64,000 nt of DNA from DASRAJ01 sp035638255 (GCA_035638255.1 DASRAJ010000120.1:36267-100266), one strand, 5' to 3'; positions 50,700 to 60,711 are shown, counted from the stretch's first letter. Notes: generated by a model from the letters alone, not told the origin. Program-made: numbers and translations.

Positions 50700-51476
50700 T
50701 TAGTTTTTCAGAACCTGAATTCTTGAATACAAATTATTGCCATCGTTTTTCAACTGAACAAAATATGCACCCTCGTTGAGCAACGAAACATCGAGCATCT
50801 CAATATTGAACCCCTGTTTCCCTTCGAGTGATTTTTCAAAACAAATTCTTCCTTCCAAATCCAGAACAGCTATTGAAATGCTTCCGCTTGCCGGTAAATA
50901 AAATGGAATTGTCACGTCACTCATTGTTGGATTCGGGAAAATTTTACCGAGTGAAAAAACATTCTCTATAGCAAAATCGGCCATGCCGGATGGCTCCTGG
51001 ACATCAATGTAGTAAAAAGTAATTGTATCCACTTGCGCCGGTAATGCAAATGGAATGCTATCGCAATCATTTACATAAATAGTCACGAATACATTGAGCG
51101 GATAAATCCCTGTGGACTGTGTTATGCCGCTTATGGAAGCACAGCCGTTGCCGCCGCCGAGGACCGAACACCATGGCACATTGCAGGAGTATGAAAATCC
51201 TTCAGGCAATCCCTGCACGCTATCAATCGTGAGCGAATCAATACATATAGGAAGTAAAAACGTATCGGGCCCATTGATGAATTCCACTACCGTGTCGGCA
51301 GGTAGGCGGAAGTATATGATTTCCTCATAAGGAGTGTTCACGAAAGCGATTGCCAGCGTATCCGGTTCAATGCCACTCACCGTGTCATTGTTGGGAGTGC
51401 ACGCCTGGCCATTCGCAAAAAAAGAAATTGAAAAAAGTGAAAGAGAGAAAATTGCAGTTCTTAAAATGTGTTTCAT
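50700..51476 (-). CDS. Secreted T9SS protein, paralogue of 25402-26148
   Basis: 258 residues from the ATG at 51476, chosen for its signal peptide (MKHILRTAIFSLSLFSISFFANGQ). The middle domain shares the layout of the protein at 25402-26148: 'ACTPNNDTVSGIEPDT', 'GLPEGFSYSCNVPWCSV', 'GNGCASISGI', 'TGIYPLNVFVTIYV'. The end is a T9SS sorting domain ('FPNPTMSDVTIPFYL', 'LLNEGAYFVQLKN'). It is divergent from the large secreted protein at 51612. The role is unknown. The repeated cysteine pattern suggests a stable, disulfide-bonded extracellular domain. Confidence 0.8.
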   Translation of the reverse strand: MKHILRTAIFSLSLFSISFFANGQACTPNNDTVSGIEPDTLAIAFVNTPYEEIIYFRLPADTVVEFINGPDTFLLPICIDSLTIDSVQGLPEGFSYSCNVPWCSVLGGGNGCASISGITQSTGIYPLNVFVTIYVNDCDSIPFALPAQVDTITFYYIDVQEPSGMADFAIENVFSLGKIFPNPTMSDVTIPFYLPASGSISIAVLDLEGRICFEKSLEGKQGFNIEMLDVSLLNEGAYFVQLKNDGNNLYSRIQVLKN

Positions 51477-51611
51477 GTCAGGAAATTTTTCAGGTGTGAA
51501 AAAATCACTATGAATTGCAAAAACAATGTTAGAAAAAATTTCCGGTGCATTCAATTTCTGAAAGAAAAAATTACATTTACCCCTCTTCTTCTAAAACATA
51601 AAAACACTCAC

Positions 51612-54600
51612 ATGAAAAATATTTTACTCTTCGCTTTCGCGTGCATGGTATACATGATGAATGCTCACGCTACGGTTCGTACAGCATCCGTTTCCGGTAA
51701 CTGGAGCAGCGCTACTACATGGGGCGGCACTGTTCCCAATGCCAATGATGATGTGGTGATTAATTCAGGCATCACCGTCACCATCAATGTAAATCCGAAC
51801 AACATCACGAACGCTACCGTTAGCGGCATCCTGCAGTGGGATGCTACAGGTACAGGAAGAACATGGACGGTGTCGGGAAATTTCACAATCAATTCAGGGG
51901 GAACCTTTAATTGCGCTGCTCCGGGAAGTGCAACAATACACACGCTGAATTACAATGGCACCAGTTTTACCAATAATGGAACATTCAACATGGTGAACGG
52001 CACTAACAAGTGCAATGTGTTGATTGGTGGAAGCGTTACACAAACATTCAGCGGCAGCAGTACGATGACGTTTAATAAATTCACGCTGAACAACACCGGG
52101 GGGAAATTCCAGATTGTTTATGGCGGCGGGAGCTTCACGCCTACCGAAATAAATCCTACCAAACTCAATGTAAGTATCACCACCAATGATTCCTGCGTGA
52201 TCAAACAAGGATTGTTGGTTGGTTGCTCCATCGCCAACTCGACGGTGTCACATTCCTTCGCCAACTTTAAAATGGGAAGCGGCACAACAAATATTTCTTC
52301 GAGCGTCAGCCTGGGTGGTGATGCCACCATTACCGTGAACACAGGGATGATTTTGAATGATGCTTCTAATTCAAATGTAAGTATGACCGTGTCCGGCTCG
52401 TTCATATCACCTTCCATGTCTCAATCGAATGCTGCTACTGCTTTCGGCATGCAGGGTCCTAATTGCACAGGTGGCGCCAGCAATTCAACGGCGCTCACCA
52501 TTACCGGCGATTGGACCATGACAGACATTTTTATTTTTGTGGGGAGCACGAAACTTTTCGGTGGCACCGAGCCGAATAATCCAATCGTAACATGCTCGGG
52601 AAATATTTCATGGGCCAGCAGCGAAACACACACCATTAATCTTCCTTTTACATCGGATGATTTTTACATCAAGACGTGCTTCTTCGGGTTGTTCGATTCG
52701 CAGGGAGCTTTTCCGAATATGGTTTTGAATGGCGGAAGTGTTAGCTCCCCAAAAACTTTCAACATTGCCTTTGATGTGTTTGACGCAGAGGTTCAGGAAT
52801 CAAGTCCTCTTGGTCAACCAACGGTGGCACAAATTTCTGAGAGCATGGCAAACTGGACCATTGGCGGCAACTGGAAAATTCTTAGCGGTGCATCACTGGC
52901 AATTCACTCCGATGCTACATTAACTGTAAATGGTTCACTGCGTATTGCGAGCAACGGTGAAATTGCCGGCTCCGAAACTGAAACAGAAGATACCGGTTAC
53001 ATACCCACGAATGGTCCCTCCATCTTGTTTGGTGGCAGCGGTGTGCTTTATGTTGAAAATACTTCGGGCTTGGGGAAAGGATTACTCTCTGATGCTTCAT
53101 CAAATGTGGCCATCAAAAACCGAACGGCTGATATTGACTGGGATCTAAGCAACATCAGTTCATCAGGAACGGTTGAATACGCTGCGACTGCTTCGCAAAC
53201 TGTAACCGATCGCATTTACAATAATCTTTCGACCAGCGGAAGCGGAACAAAAACATTGGCGAACGCAATTACGGTAAATGGCGGAACCACCATTGGAACG
53301 TCCACTACTCTTGCCAATGGCGGATTCAATGCAACAGTAAAGGGAGCGGTAACCAACAATGGAATCCATTCCGGAACAGGAAAAATAATTTTAGGAGGAA
53401 CATCGAATCAATCACTAAGCGGAACTGGAAGTGAATGGGGAAATATAGAACTGAACAATGCCGCTGGTGCAACATGTGCTTCCAATGTCTCTTCATCGGG
53501 CATCATCAATTTCACCAATGGAATTCTCACCACGACTTCGTCCGCAAAACTTTCATTGACTTCGGCCGGGAATTATACCGGTGGAAGCTCATCAAGTTAT
53601 GTGAGCGGACCGATGTCAAAGACAACAACTTCTACTTCAGAATTTATTTTCCCTGTGGGTAAAGGTGGAAACATGCGACAAGCATCCATACTGCCTTCTT
53701 CATCTCCATCCACAACATGGACGGTGGAATACTTCAATTCCGCATACAACAATACTTCAAGTGTGCTTGCGCCAATTACATCGGTAAGCAATCTCTTGTA
53801 CTGGACAGTAGACCGTAGCGGATCATCAAGCGGGCATGTGAGATTGTTTTGGGGAAGTGAGGCTGGATTACCGGATTTGACCGGATTGACTGTTGCGCGT
53901 TTCAATGGATCGCAATGGACGGATGCCGGTGACAGTGCTATCACAGGAACTGCAACATCAGGCACTATTGGCTCAGATGTAGTTTCATCTTTCTCACCAT
54001 TTACTCTTGGAGAACTTGGAACCGCGAGCACCATCACCACCAATTCAATTTCAGGATCCCCATTTTGTCCGGGAGCAAGTGTGAGTGTTCCATTCACTTC
54101 AACGGGAGCATTTAATGCTGGCAATATTTACACAGCACAACTTTCTGACAAAACCGGGAGCTTCGGCGCACCTGTCGCTATCGGAACTCTGAGCAGCACC
54201 GCAAACTCCGGCACCATCAGCGCAATTATTCCAACCACTTCAAAAGGCGCATCGAAATATCGCATCAGAGTAGTAAGCAGCGATCCAGTGGTGACAGGAA
54301 GTAATAACGGAACCAATCTCGCTGTCACTGCTTGTGGTGTACCGACAGGCCTTACCGTGTCAAATATTACTTCAACGACAGCTATGTTTACCTGGAACAC
54401 TGTCACATGCGCATATAATTACACGCTGGAGTATCGTGTGCAGGGAAATACTACGTGGAAGAAGAAGAATAGTTTGGCAGGTCCTTCCTACACTCTTACA
54501 GGTCTCACCGCAAATACAATTTATGAGTATGGCATCCAAACCTTCTGCACCTCTGACAAGAAATCCAAATCAAAATTCACAGCTACTGCAACCTTTACCA

Positions 54601-54887
54601 CCACCCTTCGTCTTTCTTCAACCTTAACTTCTTCAGAACAAACCCTGATGATGTATCCGAATCCGGCAACTGATGAGGTTACACTTACCATTTACTCAAA
54701 TGAAAATCACTCCGGCGCAGTAAAAATTTTCAATGCTATTGGTCAGTTGATGATGGAAGAAATAAGTTCATTGACGGAAGGAAGCAATCAGCTCTCGCTT
54801 GATGTTTCTTCATTGCCGGCAGGAATTTATTTTGTGGAAGTAAAGGATGGTATTGAGCGAATGATGCAGAAGTTGGTGAAAGAATAA
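51612..54887 (+). CDS. Large secreted protein with G8-like start, Fn3 and T9SS domains
   Basis: 1091 residues from the ATG at 51612, chosen for its signal peptide (MKNILLFAFACMVYMMNAHA). It opens with 'SGNWSSATTWGGTVPNANDDVVINSGITVTI', typical of G8-like/beta-helix surface proteins, and continues as a long Ser/Thr/Gly/Asn-rich beta-solenoid. Around residue 905 a fibronectin type III domain begins ('GVPTGLTVSNITSTTAMFTW', 'YTLTGLTANTIYEYGIQTFC'). A T9SS sorting domain ends the protein ('YPNPATDEVTLTIY', 'LPAGIYFVEVKDG'). It is probably an adhesin-like or matrix surface protein; no catalytic motif is visible. Confidence 0.85.
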   Translation: MKNILLFAFACMVYMMNAHATVRTASVSGNWSSATTWGGTVPNANDDVVINSGITVTINVNPNNITNATVSGILQWDATGTGRTWTVSGNFTINSGGTFNCAAPGSATIHTLNYNGTSFTNNGTFNMVNGTNKCNVLIGGSVTQTFSGSSTMTFNKFTLNNTGGKFQIVYGGGSFTPTEINPTKLNVSITTNDSCVIKQGLLVGCSIANSTVSHSFANFKMGSGTTNISSSVSLGGDATITVNTGMILNDASNSNVSMTVSGSFISPSMSQSNAATAFGMQGPNCTGGASNSTALTITGDWTMTDIFIFVGSTKLFGGTEPNNPIVTCSGNISWASSETHTINLPFTSDDFYIKTCFFGLFDSQGAFPNMVLNGGSVSSPKTFNIAFDVFDAEVQESSPLGQPTVAQISESMANWTIGGNWKILSGASLAIHSDATLTVNGSLRIASNGEIAGSETETEDTGYIPTNGPSILFGGSGVLYVENTSGLGKGLLSDASSNVAIKNRTADIDWDLSNISSSGTVEYAATASQTVTDRIYNNLSTSGSGTKTLANAITVNGGTTIGTSTTLANGGFNATVKGAVTNNGIHSGTGKIILGGTSNQSLSGTGSEWGNIELNNAAGATCASNVSSSGIINFTNGILTTTSSAKLSLTSAGNYTGGSSSSYVSGPMSKTTTSTSEFIFPVGKGGNMRQASILPSSSPSTTWTVEYFNSAYNNTSSVLAPITSVSNLLYWTVDRSGSSSGHVRLFWGSEAGLPDLTGLTVARFNGSQWTDAGDSAITGTATSGTIGSDVVSSFSPFTLGELGTASTITTNSISGSPFCPGASVSVPFTSTGAFNAGNIYTAQLSDKTGSFGAPVAIGTLSSTANSGTISAIIPTTSKGASKYRIRVVSSDPVVTGSNNGTNLAVTACGVPTGLTVSNITSTTAMFTWNTVTCAYNYTLEYRVQGNTTWKKKNSLAGPSYTLTGLTANTIYEYGIQTFCTSDKKSKSKFTATATFTTTLRLSSTLTSSEQTLMMYPNPATDEVTLTIYSNENHSGAVKIFNAIGQLMMEEISSLTEGSNQLSLDVSSLPAGIYFVEVKDGIERMMQKLVKE

Positions 54888-54899
54888 AAAAATAGCGGT

Positions 54900-54962
54900 C
54901 ATTCAGAAGGAATCTTCTTTGGACTATGGCGATCTTCCCATACCAAAGAAGATTCCTGAATG
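54900..54962. terminator. Long hairpin between convergent genes
   Basis: CATTCAGAAGGAATCTTCTTTGG (split here as 54900-54922) pairs with CCAAAGAAGATTCCTGAATG at 54943-54962, with one small bulge and a 20-base loop. It sits between the stop of the large secreted protein and that of the VOC gene, so it could end transcripts from both sides. Confidence 0.6.
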
Positions 54963-54976
54963 AATACCTTTCTAAA

Positions 54977-55393
54977 TTATTTCTTCTCCTTCTGTCCCAG
55001 GCTAAACCAGTTACCCGAGTTGTCCTTGAAGATCGCTTCGATGCCATAGAATTCCTGCTTCGGCTCCTTGGTAAACTCCACACCTTTTGCTTTCAGTTCT
55101 TCGTAGGTTGCGTAGATGTCGTTGCATTCAAACACTCCTGCTCCCAGCACTCCTTGCTTTACCAATTCACGCATTTGCTGCGCTGTTTCTTTGGTGAACA
55201 TCATTCCATCTGTAATCGGCATGAGAATGATTTCCATGTCGGGCTGATCTTTTGGGCCGACGGTAAGCCATCGCATGCCGGGGCCCATCGGTGCATTGGT
55301 GCGTATTTCGAAGCCAAGCTTATTGATGTAAAAATCTTCCGCTTCGTCCTGGTTGAGAACGTAAAAGCTTACGTGTGAGATTTTGCTGATCAT
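54977..55393 (-). CDS. VOC-family (glyoxalase/bleomycin-resistance-like) protein
   Basis: 138 residues, two beta-alpha-beta-beta-beta modules. 'ISHVSFYVLNQDEAEDFYINKLGFEI' opens the first module and 'YEELKAKGVEFTKEPKQEFYGIEAIFKDNSGNWFSL' closes the second. Metal-ligand-type His7 and Glu (in GIEAIF) are present. The substrate cannot be read from the sequence. It follows an AraC-type gene by about 55 bp on the same strand, a common pairing that suggests joint regulation. Confidence 0.85.
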   Translation of the reverse strand: MISKISHVSFYVLNQDEAEDFYINKLGFEIRTNAPMGPGMRWLTVGPKDQPDMEIILMPITDGMMFTKETAQQMRELVKQGVLGAGVFECNDIYATYEELKAKGVEFTKEPKQEFYGIEAIFKDNSGNWFSLGQKEKK

Positions 55394-55448
55394 GGTAGAG
55401 TTTTTTTTGTGGCAGCAAACCTATGGTGCGGCAAGAGGCAACGCTTCT

Positions 55449-55889
55449 TCAAAATTGCTTTTCTAAAAAACGGCTTTTTGCAGTTGCAAAACAATTCGGA
55501 ACAAATTTGAGCGGTTCAGTGCGGGCGTCGTCGAGAAGCTGTAATTGTAGTTTTTGAAAGGAGGCCGGAGTGCTTCCCGTATGTCGCTTGAATAGTGAAG
55601 TGAAGGAAGTGATGCTTTCAAACCCGACATCGAAACATGCTTGTGATGCAGTAGTGTTTTTATTCTTTAGAAGCTCTTTCGCTCTCTGTACGCGAACCAG
55701 TGTGAGATACTGATGAGGAGTGCGCCCGTAAGCATTCTTAAAAAGTCGCAGGAAGTGAAACTTGCTGAAGAACGCCTCGTCAGCAATGTTGTTAAGATCG
55801 AGTGGCTCGCTGAAGTGCTCATCAATAAACATTTTCGCCTGCACGATGCGGCGGTAGAGATAAACTTTGGGATAGAGATCAATAGCCAT
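55449..55889 (-). CDS. AraC-family transcriptional regulator (DNA-binding domain only)
   Basis: 146 residues. Two helix-turn-helix motifs typical of AraC/XylS fill residues 15-115: 'DLNNIADEAFFSKFHFLRLFKNAYGRTPHQYL' and 'TTASQACFDVGFESITSFTSLFKRHTGSTPASF'. There is no N-terminal effector domain, so it belongs with the short SoxS/MarA-like forms and may be controlled by abundance. It is followed by the VOC gene and probably regulates it. Confidence 0.9.
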   Translation of the reverse strand: MAIDLYPKVYLYRRIVQAKMFIDEHFSEPLDLNNIADEAFFSKFHFLRLFKNAYGRTPHQYLTLVRVQRAKELLKNKNTTASQACFDVGFESITSFTSLFKRHTGSTPASFQKLQLQLLDDARTEPLKFVPNCFATAKSRFLEKQF

Positions 55890-55910
55890 GAAGCAATTAT
55901 TCTTATCTCA

Positions 55911-55945
55911 AGACCTCGGGGGGTTTGAAAAAAACCCGGAGGTCT
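55911..55945. terminator. Hairpin downstream of the HHH gene
   Basis: AGACCTCGGGGGGTTT / AAAACCCGGAGGTCT with a four-base GAAA loop and one bulge, between the stop of the HHH gene and the start of the AraC gene, both on the minus strand. The stem is strong and A/T-rich at its tip. It likely separates the two transcripts. Confidence 0.6.
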
Positions 55946-55952
55946 GAAGAGA

Positions 55953-56246
55953 TTAGTCTTCTCTGTAGGTTTTGTTTTTCCAATACCACCAGTTCAATTT
56001 CTTCTTCTCATGATTTTTTTCTGAAGCAAAATAGACAGCGCAGCGAAACGTATAGAGCATGCAAATGTCATGCGTTGCGCCTGTGATAGTGTTCAGGCGA
56101 TCATACAGGATTAAAGGGTTTTGATTTTTGAGATCAGAAATTTTGCGGATGCCGATGTGATACAAATCAAGCGCGCATGCTTTGCCGATGCCGGGAATTT
56201 TCTGAAGCTCTTTCAGCAAGTGCTCTTTTGGTGTTGATGAGTTCAT
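55953..56246 (-). CDS. Helix-hairpin-helix protein of the Cdd1 ('pathogenicity locus') family
   Basis: 97 residues. The N-terminal helix-hairpin-helix is 'LQKIPGIGKACALDLYHIGI' (residues 14-33). It is followed by 'LYDRLNTITGATHDICMLYTFRCAVYFA' and a Trp-rich end ('LNWWYWKN'), the standard Cdd1 layout. The domain is expected to bind DNA non-specifically, but the function of the family is unknown despite its name. Confidence 0.85.
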   Translation of the reverse strand: MNSSTPKEHLLKELQKIPGIGKACALDLYHIGIRKISDLKNQNPLILYDRLNTITGATHDICMLYTFRCAVYFASEKNHEKKKLNWWYWKNKTYRED

Positions 56247-56277
56247 GAATGAAACTTTACTGCGTCCAAAAATAAAG

Positions 56278-57579
56278 TTACACGCTCAATATTTTTTTGG
56301 CTACATCCACCCCGCTCACCAATGCCGCTTCCACAGTCCCCATTACTGATCCTTCGTACAATGCTTCACCGGCAAAAAACAATGCTCCGTCAACGGAGGT
56401 GCTTAAAATTTTCCTTGCCTCTGAACTTCCAACAGTCGCATAAGTGTATGCTCCCCGTGCATACGGATCAGCCGGCCAATTCACCACATGCCATGCTGAT
56501 AATTTTTCCTTTAACTCCTCAGTGGTGATTTGAAAAACTGCGGCGAGTGTACCCAGCGATTTTTGTAGAATAATTTCTTCCCCGAAAGGAGTAAGTTTTT
56601 CCGCATTTGGCCCACCGAGCCAGCCTGTGAGTAAAGGTGTCTCCTCGGGAAACTGTGTCCACCACGTCGGAATTGTTCCTTGGCAAAAAAGAAAACTCAT
56701 GTTCTCCAGGTTCACTCCTGTACGCTTTCGCATTTCTTTTTCCTTCCAGAAAGCATCATGAAATAGCAGAAGAACTTTTATCACAGCACCGTAACCAAGC
56801 GATTGAATCGCCTTCATCTGTTTGGGAATTGCAGGAGAAAAAGTGATCGCTCCCGTTGCCGTTTCTTTTTGCTGCAACACACCAAGCGGGACCGTAACAA
56901 TGACCTTCTTCGCAGTAAATTTTTTTTCATCTTCGGTGATCACGGAAACCGTGTCACGCTTCCATTCCACTTTCCTCACCACGGATGATAAATGAATCAC
57001 GCATCCTGCTGACAAACATTCCTCCTCTAAAAAATGAATCATCGCTCCATAGCCGCCACGTACCCGGTATTGTGCTTCATCATCCCCACCCATCCATTCG
57101 TCACGCAATGCAAGCGCACTTGCGCGTGTAAGATCTGCAGCATCATATCCTTCTGCAAAGCCACGAACGGTTTCCCGGATCTCACTGTACTTTTCTTCAC
57201 TGAAATTTTGTTCGAGGAAATCTGCGATGCTCACGTCGCGCTTTAATTGTTTTAGTCGTTTTGTAAAAAGCGACCATCCCTCCGTAAAATATTCAGACTG
57301 TGAAAGCTCACCTTCTTCCTCACGAATCATTTTTCCTTCCATCGGATACACTTTTATTCCGGCTTCCTTCAACAGGTTCAACGTGACCGGAAGCTTACCA
57401 TGAATAAACTCAGCCCCGAGTTCTGCAGGGAATTCAAGCTTATCCTCATGCACGGTGTGAATGCGGCCGCCTGTGCGGTTGCGCGCTTCAAGAATCACAA
57501 TACTCTTTTGCTGCCTTGCCAATTCACGCGCTGCCATCAGACCTGCTGCACCGGCACCGACGATCAAAACATCTGTCAT
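56278..57579 (-). CDS. FAD-dependent amine oxidase family protein
   Basis: 433 residues. The Rossmann FAD motif 'VLIVGAGAAGLMAARELARQ' is at residues 4-23, followed by 'ILEARNRTGGRIHT' and 'AELGAEFIHG'. Toward the C-terminus come 'WPADPYARGAYTYATVG' and the flavin-contacting 'ALFFAGEALYEGSVMGTVEAALVSG', both typical of monoamine/polyamine oxidases. It oxidises an amine with O2; the substrate is not identifiable. There is no signal peptide, so it is cytoplasmic. It lies 31 bp upstream of the HHH gene on the same strand. Confidence 0.92.
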   Translation of the reverse strand: MTDVLIVGAGAAGLMAARELARQQKSIVILEARNRTGGRIHTVHEDKLEFPAELGAEFIHGKLPVTLNLLKEAGIKVYPMEGKMIREEEGELSQSEYFTEGWSLFTKRLKQLKRDVSIADFLEQNFSEEKYSEIRETVRGFAEGYDAADLTRASALALRDEWMGGDDEAQYRVRGGYGAMIHFLEEECLSAGCVIHLSSVVRKVEWKRDTVSVITEDEKKFTAKKVIVTVPLGVLQQKETATGAITFSPAIPKQMKAIQSLGYGAVIKVLLLFHDAFWKEKEMRKRTGVNLENMSFLFCQGTIPTWWTQFPEETPLLTGWLGGPNAEKLTPFGEEIILQKSLGTLAAVFQITTEELKEKLSAWHVVNWPADPYARGAYTYATVGSSEARKILSTSVDGALFFAGEALYEGSVMGTVEAALVSGVDVAKKILSV

Positions 57580-57783
57580 TACTTAAACGGATTATTTGGT
57601 TTCGAAATTAAATTGAAACTTTTCAGCAGTATTATGTAAGGCGTGATCATTTCCATTCTCCCGTTCAGCTGAAATTATTTTTTCCCTTTCATCCCGCTAT
57701 CTTATTTTGATCTGAATAAATTCTGGTGAAGAGTTTGTGAAAGTTTTTCCTATGAATTTTGGCCTCAGGCAAATCTGATAATT

Positions 57784-59268
57784 ATGAATAAAATTTTTGC
57801 GCTTCTCTTTTTCTTTTTGTGCACGTATGCGAAGGCGGATTACTGGACTCAGAAAACAGCCTTCGGTGGCACTGCCCGCCATGCTGCCACGGGATTTTTT
57901 CTCAATGGAAAAGGTTATATCGGAACCGGCGGTACATTCTCTATCCGTAAAAAAGATTTCTGGCAATGGGATCCTGCAACCGATGTATGGACTCAGAAAG
58001 CAGACTTAGGAGTTAGCACCGGAAGGTCAGGAGCAGTCGCATTTGCAGTGGGAACGAAGGGATACATTTCTACCGGCTTCGATAATGTTATCAAAAAAGA
58101 TTTGTGGCAGTATGATCCTTCAACAAACACATGGACACAAAAAACAGATTTCGGCGGAGTCGGTCGTCACTATGCTGTTGCATTTGAATTGAATGGCTTC
58201 GGATACCTCGGCACCGGCAATAACAACAGTTCAGACTTCAATGATTTCTGGCAGTACAATCCGACAACAAATTCGTGGACGCAAAAAGCAAATTTCGGAG
58301 GCACTGCGCGCAGCAGTGCTGTTGGCTTCTCTGTGAATGGAAAAGGCTACATCGGCATTGGGTATGCAGGAGGCGCCGTCAGTGACTTTTGGGAATACAA
58401 TCCCGCTACAAATACCTGGACGCAGAAGGCAAACTTCGGAGGCGGTACGCGCAGTGACGGAGTGGGATTTGGTCTCTGCGGAAAAGGCTACATCGGAACC
58501 GGTGTTTCGGGCAGCAGCGTTGATAAGAGGGATTTGTGGGAATATGATCCTTCAACAAATACATGGACGCAGAAAGCAAACTTCGGAGGAAATGCCAGGG
58601 AAGATCCGGTTGGATTTTCTGATGGTACTAACTACGGTTATATAGGAACAGGAACCGACATCTTTAACGAGTACGGAGACTTCTGGCAGTACACTTCTGA
58701 CTGCAACATTCTTCCGATTGGCTTGACAAGATTTTCTGCAATTCCGAAAGGTGAAGAAGTTGAAATCACCTGGACCACGGAATCAGAAATCAATAATAAG
58801 TATTTCACAATAGAAAAATCACTGGACGGAAGCCATTTTGAAACACTTGCATCCGTGGCCGGTGCGGGTAACAGCACTTCGCCATTGAATTATATGTTGG
58901 AAGATGATCATCCATTCACCGGAATAAATTACTACCGCCTCAGGCAAACCGATTACGATGGGAACTTTAGTTTGTCAGGAGTGATCAATTGTACAGTGAC
59001 CGGTAATAACATGATGCGTGTACTTAGTGTTTATCCGAATCCGGTGCATACAAATGTTGTGATCAATTTGGATTTAAGTGAGAATGACGATGTGGAAGTG
59101 AATGTGTTTAATTCAAACGGCGGTTCAGTGTTTGATCAATTATTTTCTTTGAGTGATGGAATTCAGCAACTCGATATTCCTCTGCAAAAATTAAATCCGG
59201 GAATTTATTTGCTGCGTATTCATTGTGAGTATGGAGATTATTCGCAGAAGATTATTAAGGTGAATTGA
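57784..59268 (+). CDS. Secreted Kelch-repeat protein with T9SS domain
   Basis: 494 residues with a signal peptide (MNKIFALLFFFLCTYAKA). Six Kelch-type repeats of about 50 residues follow, each 'WTQKANFGGTAR', 'GFSVNGKGYIGTG', 'DFWEYNPATNT', forming a six-bladed propeller (residues 20-305). A beta-rich module and a T9SS sorting domain ('YPNPVHTNVVINLDL', 'LNPGIYLLRIHCEYGDY') complete it. It is exported to the surface; Kelch propellers usually bind other molecules. Divergent from the amine oxidase gene. Confidence 0.9.
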   Translation: MNKIFALLFFFLCTYAKADYWTQKTAFGGTARHAATGFFLNGKGYIGTGGTFSIRKKDFWQWDPATDVWTQKADLGVSTGRSGAVAFAVGTKGYISTGFDNVIKKDLWQYDPSTNTWTQKTDFGGVGRHYAVAFELNGFGYLGTGNNNSSDFNDFWQYNPTTNSWTQKANFGGTARSSAVGFSVNGKGYIGIGYAGGAVSDFWEYNPATNTWTQKANFGGGTRSDGVGFGLCGKGYIGTGVSGSSVDKRDLWEYDPSTNTWTQKANFGGNAREDPVGFSDGTNYGYIGTGTDIFNEYGDFWQYTSDCNILPIGLTRFSAIPKGEEVEITWTTESEINNKYFTIEKSLDGSHFETLASVAGAGNSTSPLNYMLEDDHPFTGINYYRLRQTDYDGNFSLSGVINCTVTGNNMMRVLSVYPNPVHTNVVINLDLSENDDVEVNVFNSNGGSVFDQLFSLSDGIQQLDIPLQKLNPGIYLLRIHCEYGDYSQKIIKVN

Positions 59269-59301
59269 ATTTTAACTCCTACCAATGACATCAAGCAGGA
59301 T

Positions 59302-60711
59302 TTATTCCTTCACAAATTTCCCCACGGCTGAAGAACTACCTGAAGTTAGCTTCAGAAAATAAAATCCTGAGGGAAGCATGCTTACGTTTAATGTATTGCC
59401 CTTCACGGTAAAATCAACGATTCTCTTTCCCTGATCATCCCACAAATCAACTTGAGTTTCAGGAATTAAAATTTTGCCTGACACAGTAACTTCATCCGTC
59501 ACCGGGTTAGGATAAGTAATGAACTCCTCAACATTCCGGATTGGAATTACAGAAGTAGCAAGTGGCATTGCTCCCGTTTCTAAAATATCGCATGAAGATG
59601 AAGAGCATCCGATATTTGCAAAATCAATCAGCTTGGTAAATGTGTTGTTAGTAATGTCGAAACTAAAAGCTGTTCCTCCATAATAAAATCCTCCCAGGCT
59701 TGTAGTTCCAACTAATTTTCCATTACTCGTTTGTGTGAGACTTCTTAGCGGATAAAAGCCATCAGTAATATTGAAATTATAAAGAACTGAATAATCTTGT
59801 GTGTTTAAATCGTAGCTGAAAATTACGCCACCAGAATTGGTGCCTCCCTGATAAGTCATGCCATAAAGCAAACCATTAGTTGCCTGTATAAGACTGCCAT
59901 GAGGAAGCTCACCATCTGAATTATTAAGATCGCGGAGATCAGTATAGATACCACTGGCCAGATCATAACTAAAAATGGCTCCTTTATTATACTGACCACC
60001 ATAGGTTGTAAGTCCATATAATTTGCCATCACTTGCCTTCAATAAACTCCCAAGAGTTGGACCTGCCCCAGTCGTGGCATTAAAATCATAGAGATCAAGA
60101 TAGGTGTTGTTTGCAGGATTGAAATTGAAAATCACTCCTGCCCCATTTTGCCCCCCACCGGAAGTCATTCCATAAAGCTTTCCGTCACTTAATTGTATTA
60201 ATCCTCCTTCAGGTGCGCCACCGGTAGAGCTACTAAAATTATAAATCGGACTATAGGAATCAATGGCAGGGTCGACACGATAAAGCACACCCTCGTTATC
60301 TAATCCTCCCTGGGCAGCCAATCCATACAGCATACCATCAGCAGCGAGCATCATACCGCTCGTTGCTTCCCATCCGCTGTCAATATTCAGAACAAAATCA
60401 TGGAAGTCTGTATAGATTCCCGTTGTAGTATCATAAGAGAAACAAACGCAACTGTCACCATATCCACCCTCTGAAGTTACTCCATATAGTTTTCCATTGC
60501 CACCGGAACAAAGATTACCCAAAGGCAACGACCCACTGATACTGTCAAAGGAATAGACAACATGAAAGTTAGCTCCGGTGCTGTCAGATTTAATGATGGC
60601 GCCGAAGCCTGATGCGCCACCAAATCCACAAGTGCCCCAAAGCTGCGGTGCCTGCGCTTTTGCAGCAAGCATGAAAATGAATAATGAAAGCGTAAGAAGA
60701 AAGTATTTCAT
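59302..60711 (-). CDS. Secreted GloVer-repeat protein with T9SS domain
   Basis: 469 residues with a signal peptide (ends LAAKAQ). At least seven repeats carry the 'GGxxGxGVIFxxDxxTxxYxxLYxFN' and 'DGKLYGMTSxGG' pattern (for example 'LSDGKLYGMTSGGGQNGAGV'), known as GloVer repeats in Bacteroidota surface proteins. A T9SS sorting domain ends it ('YPNPVTDEVTVSGKI', 'LPSGFYFLKLTSG'). It is convergent with the Kelch protein, 34 bp away. The function is unknown; the repeats probably form a propeller. Confidence 0.9.
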   Translation of the reverse strand: MKYFLLTLSLFIFMLAAKAQAPQLWGTCGFGGASGFGAIIKSDSTGANFHVVYSFDSISGSLPLGNLCSGGNGKLYGVTSEGGYGDSCVCFSYDTTTGIYTDFHDFVLNIDSGWEATSGMMLAADGMLYGLAAQGGLDNEGVLYRVDPAIDSYSPIYNFSSSTGGAPEGGLIQLSDGKLYGMTSGGGQNGAGVIFNFNPANNTYLDLYDFNATTGAGPTLGSLLKASDGKLYGLTTYGGQYNKGAIFSYDLASGIYTDLRDLNNSDGELPHGSLIQATNGLLYGMTYQGGTNSGGVIFSYDLNTQDYSVLYNFNITDGFYPLRSLTQTSNGKLVGTTSLGGFYYGGTAFSFDITNNTFTKLIDFANIGCSSSSCDILETGAMPLATSVIPIRNVEEFITYPNPVTDEVTVSGKILIPETQVDLWDDQGKRIVDFTVKGNTLNVSMLPSGFYFLKLTSGSSSAVGKFVKE

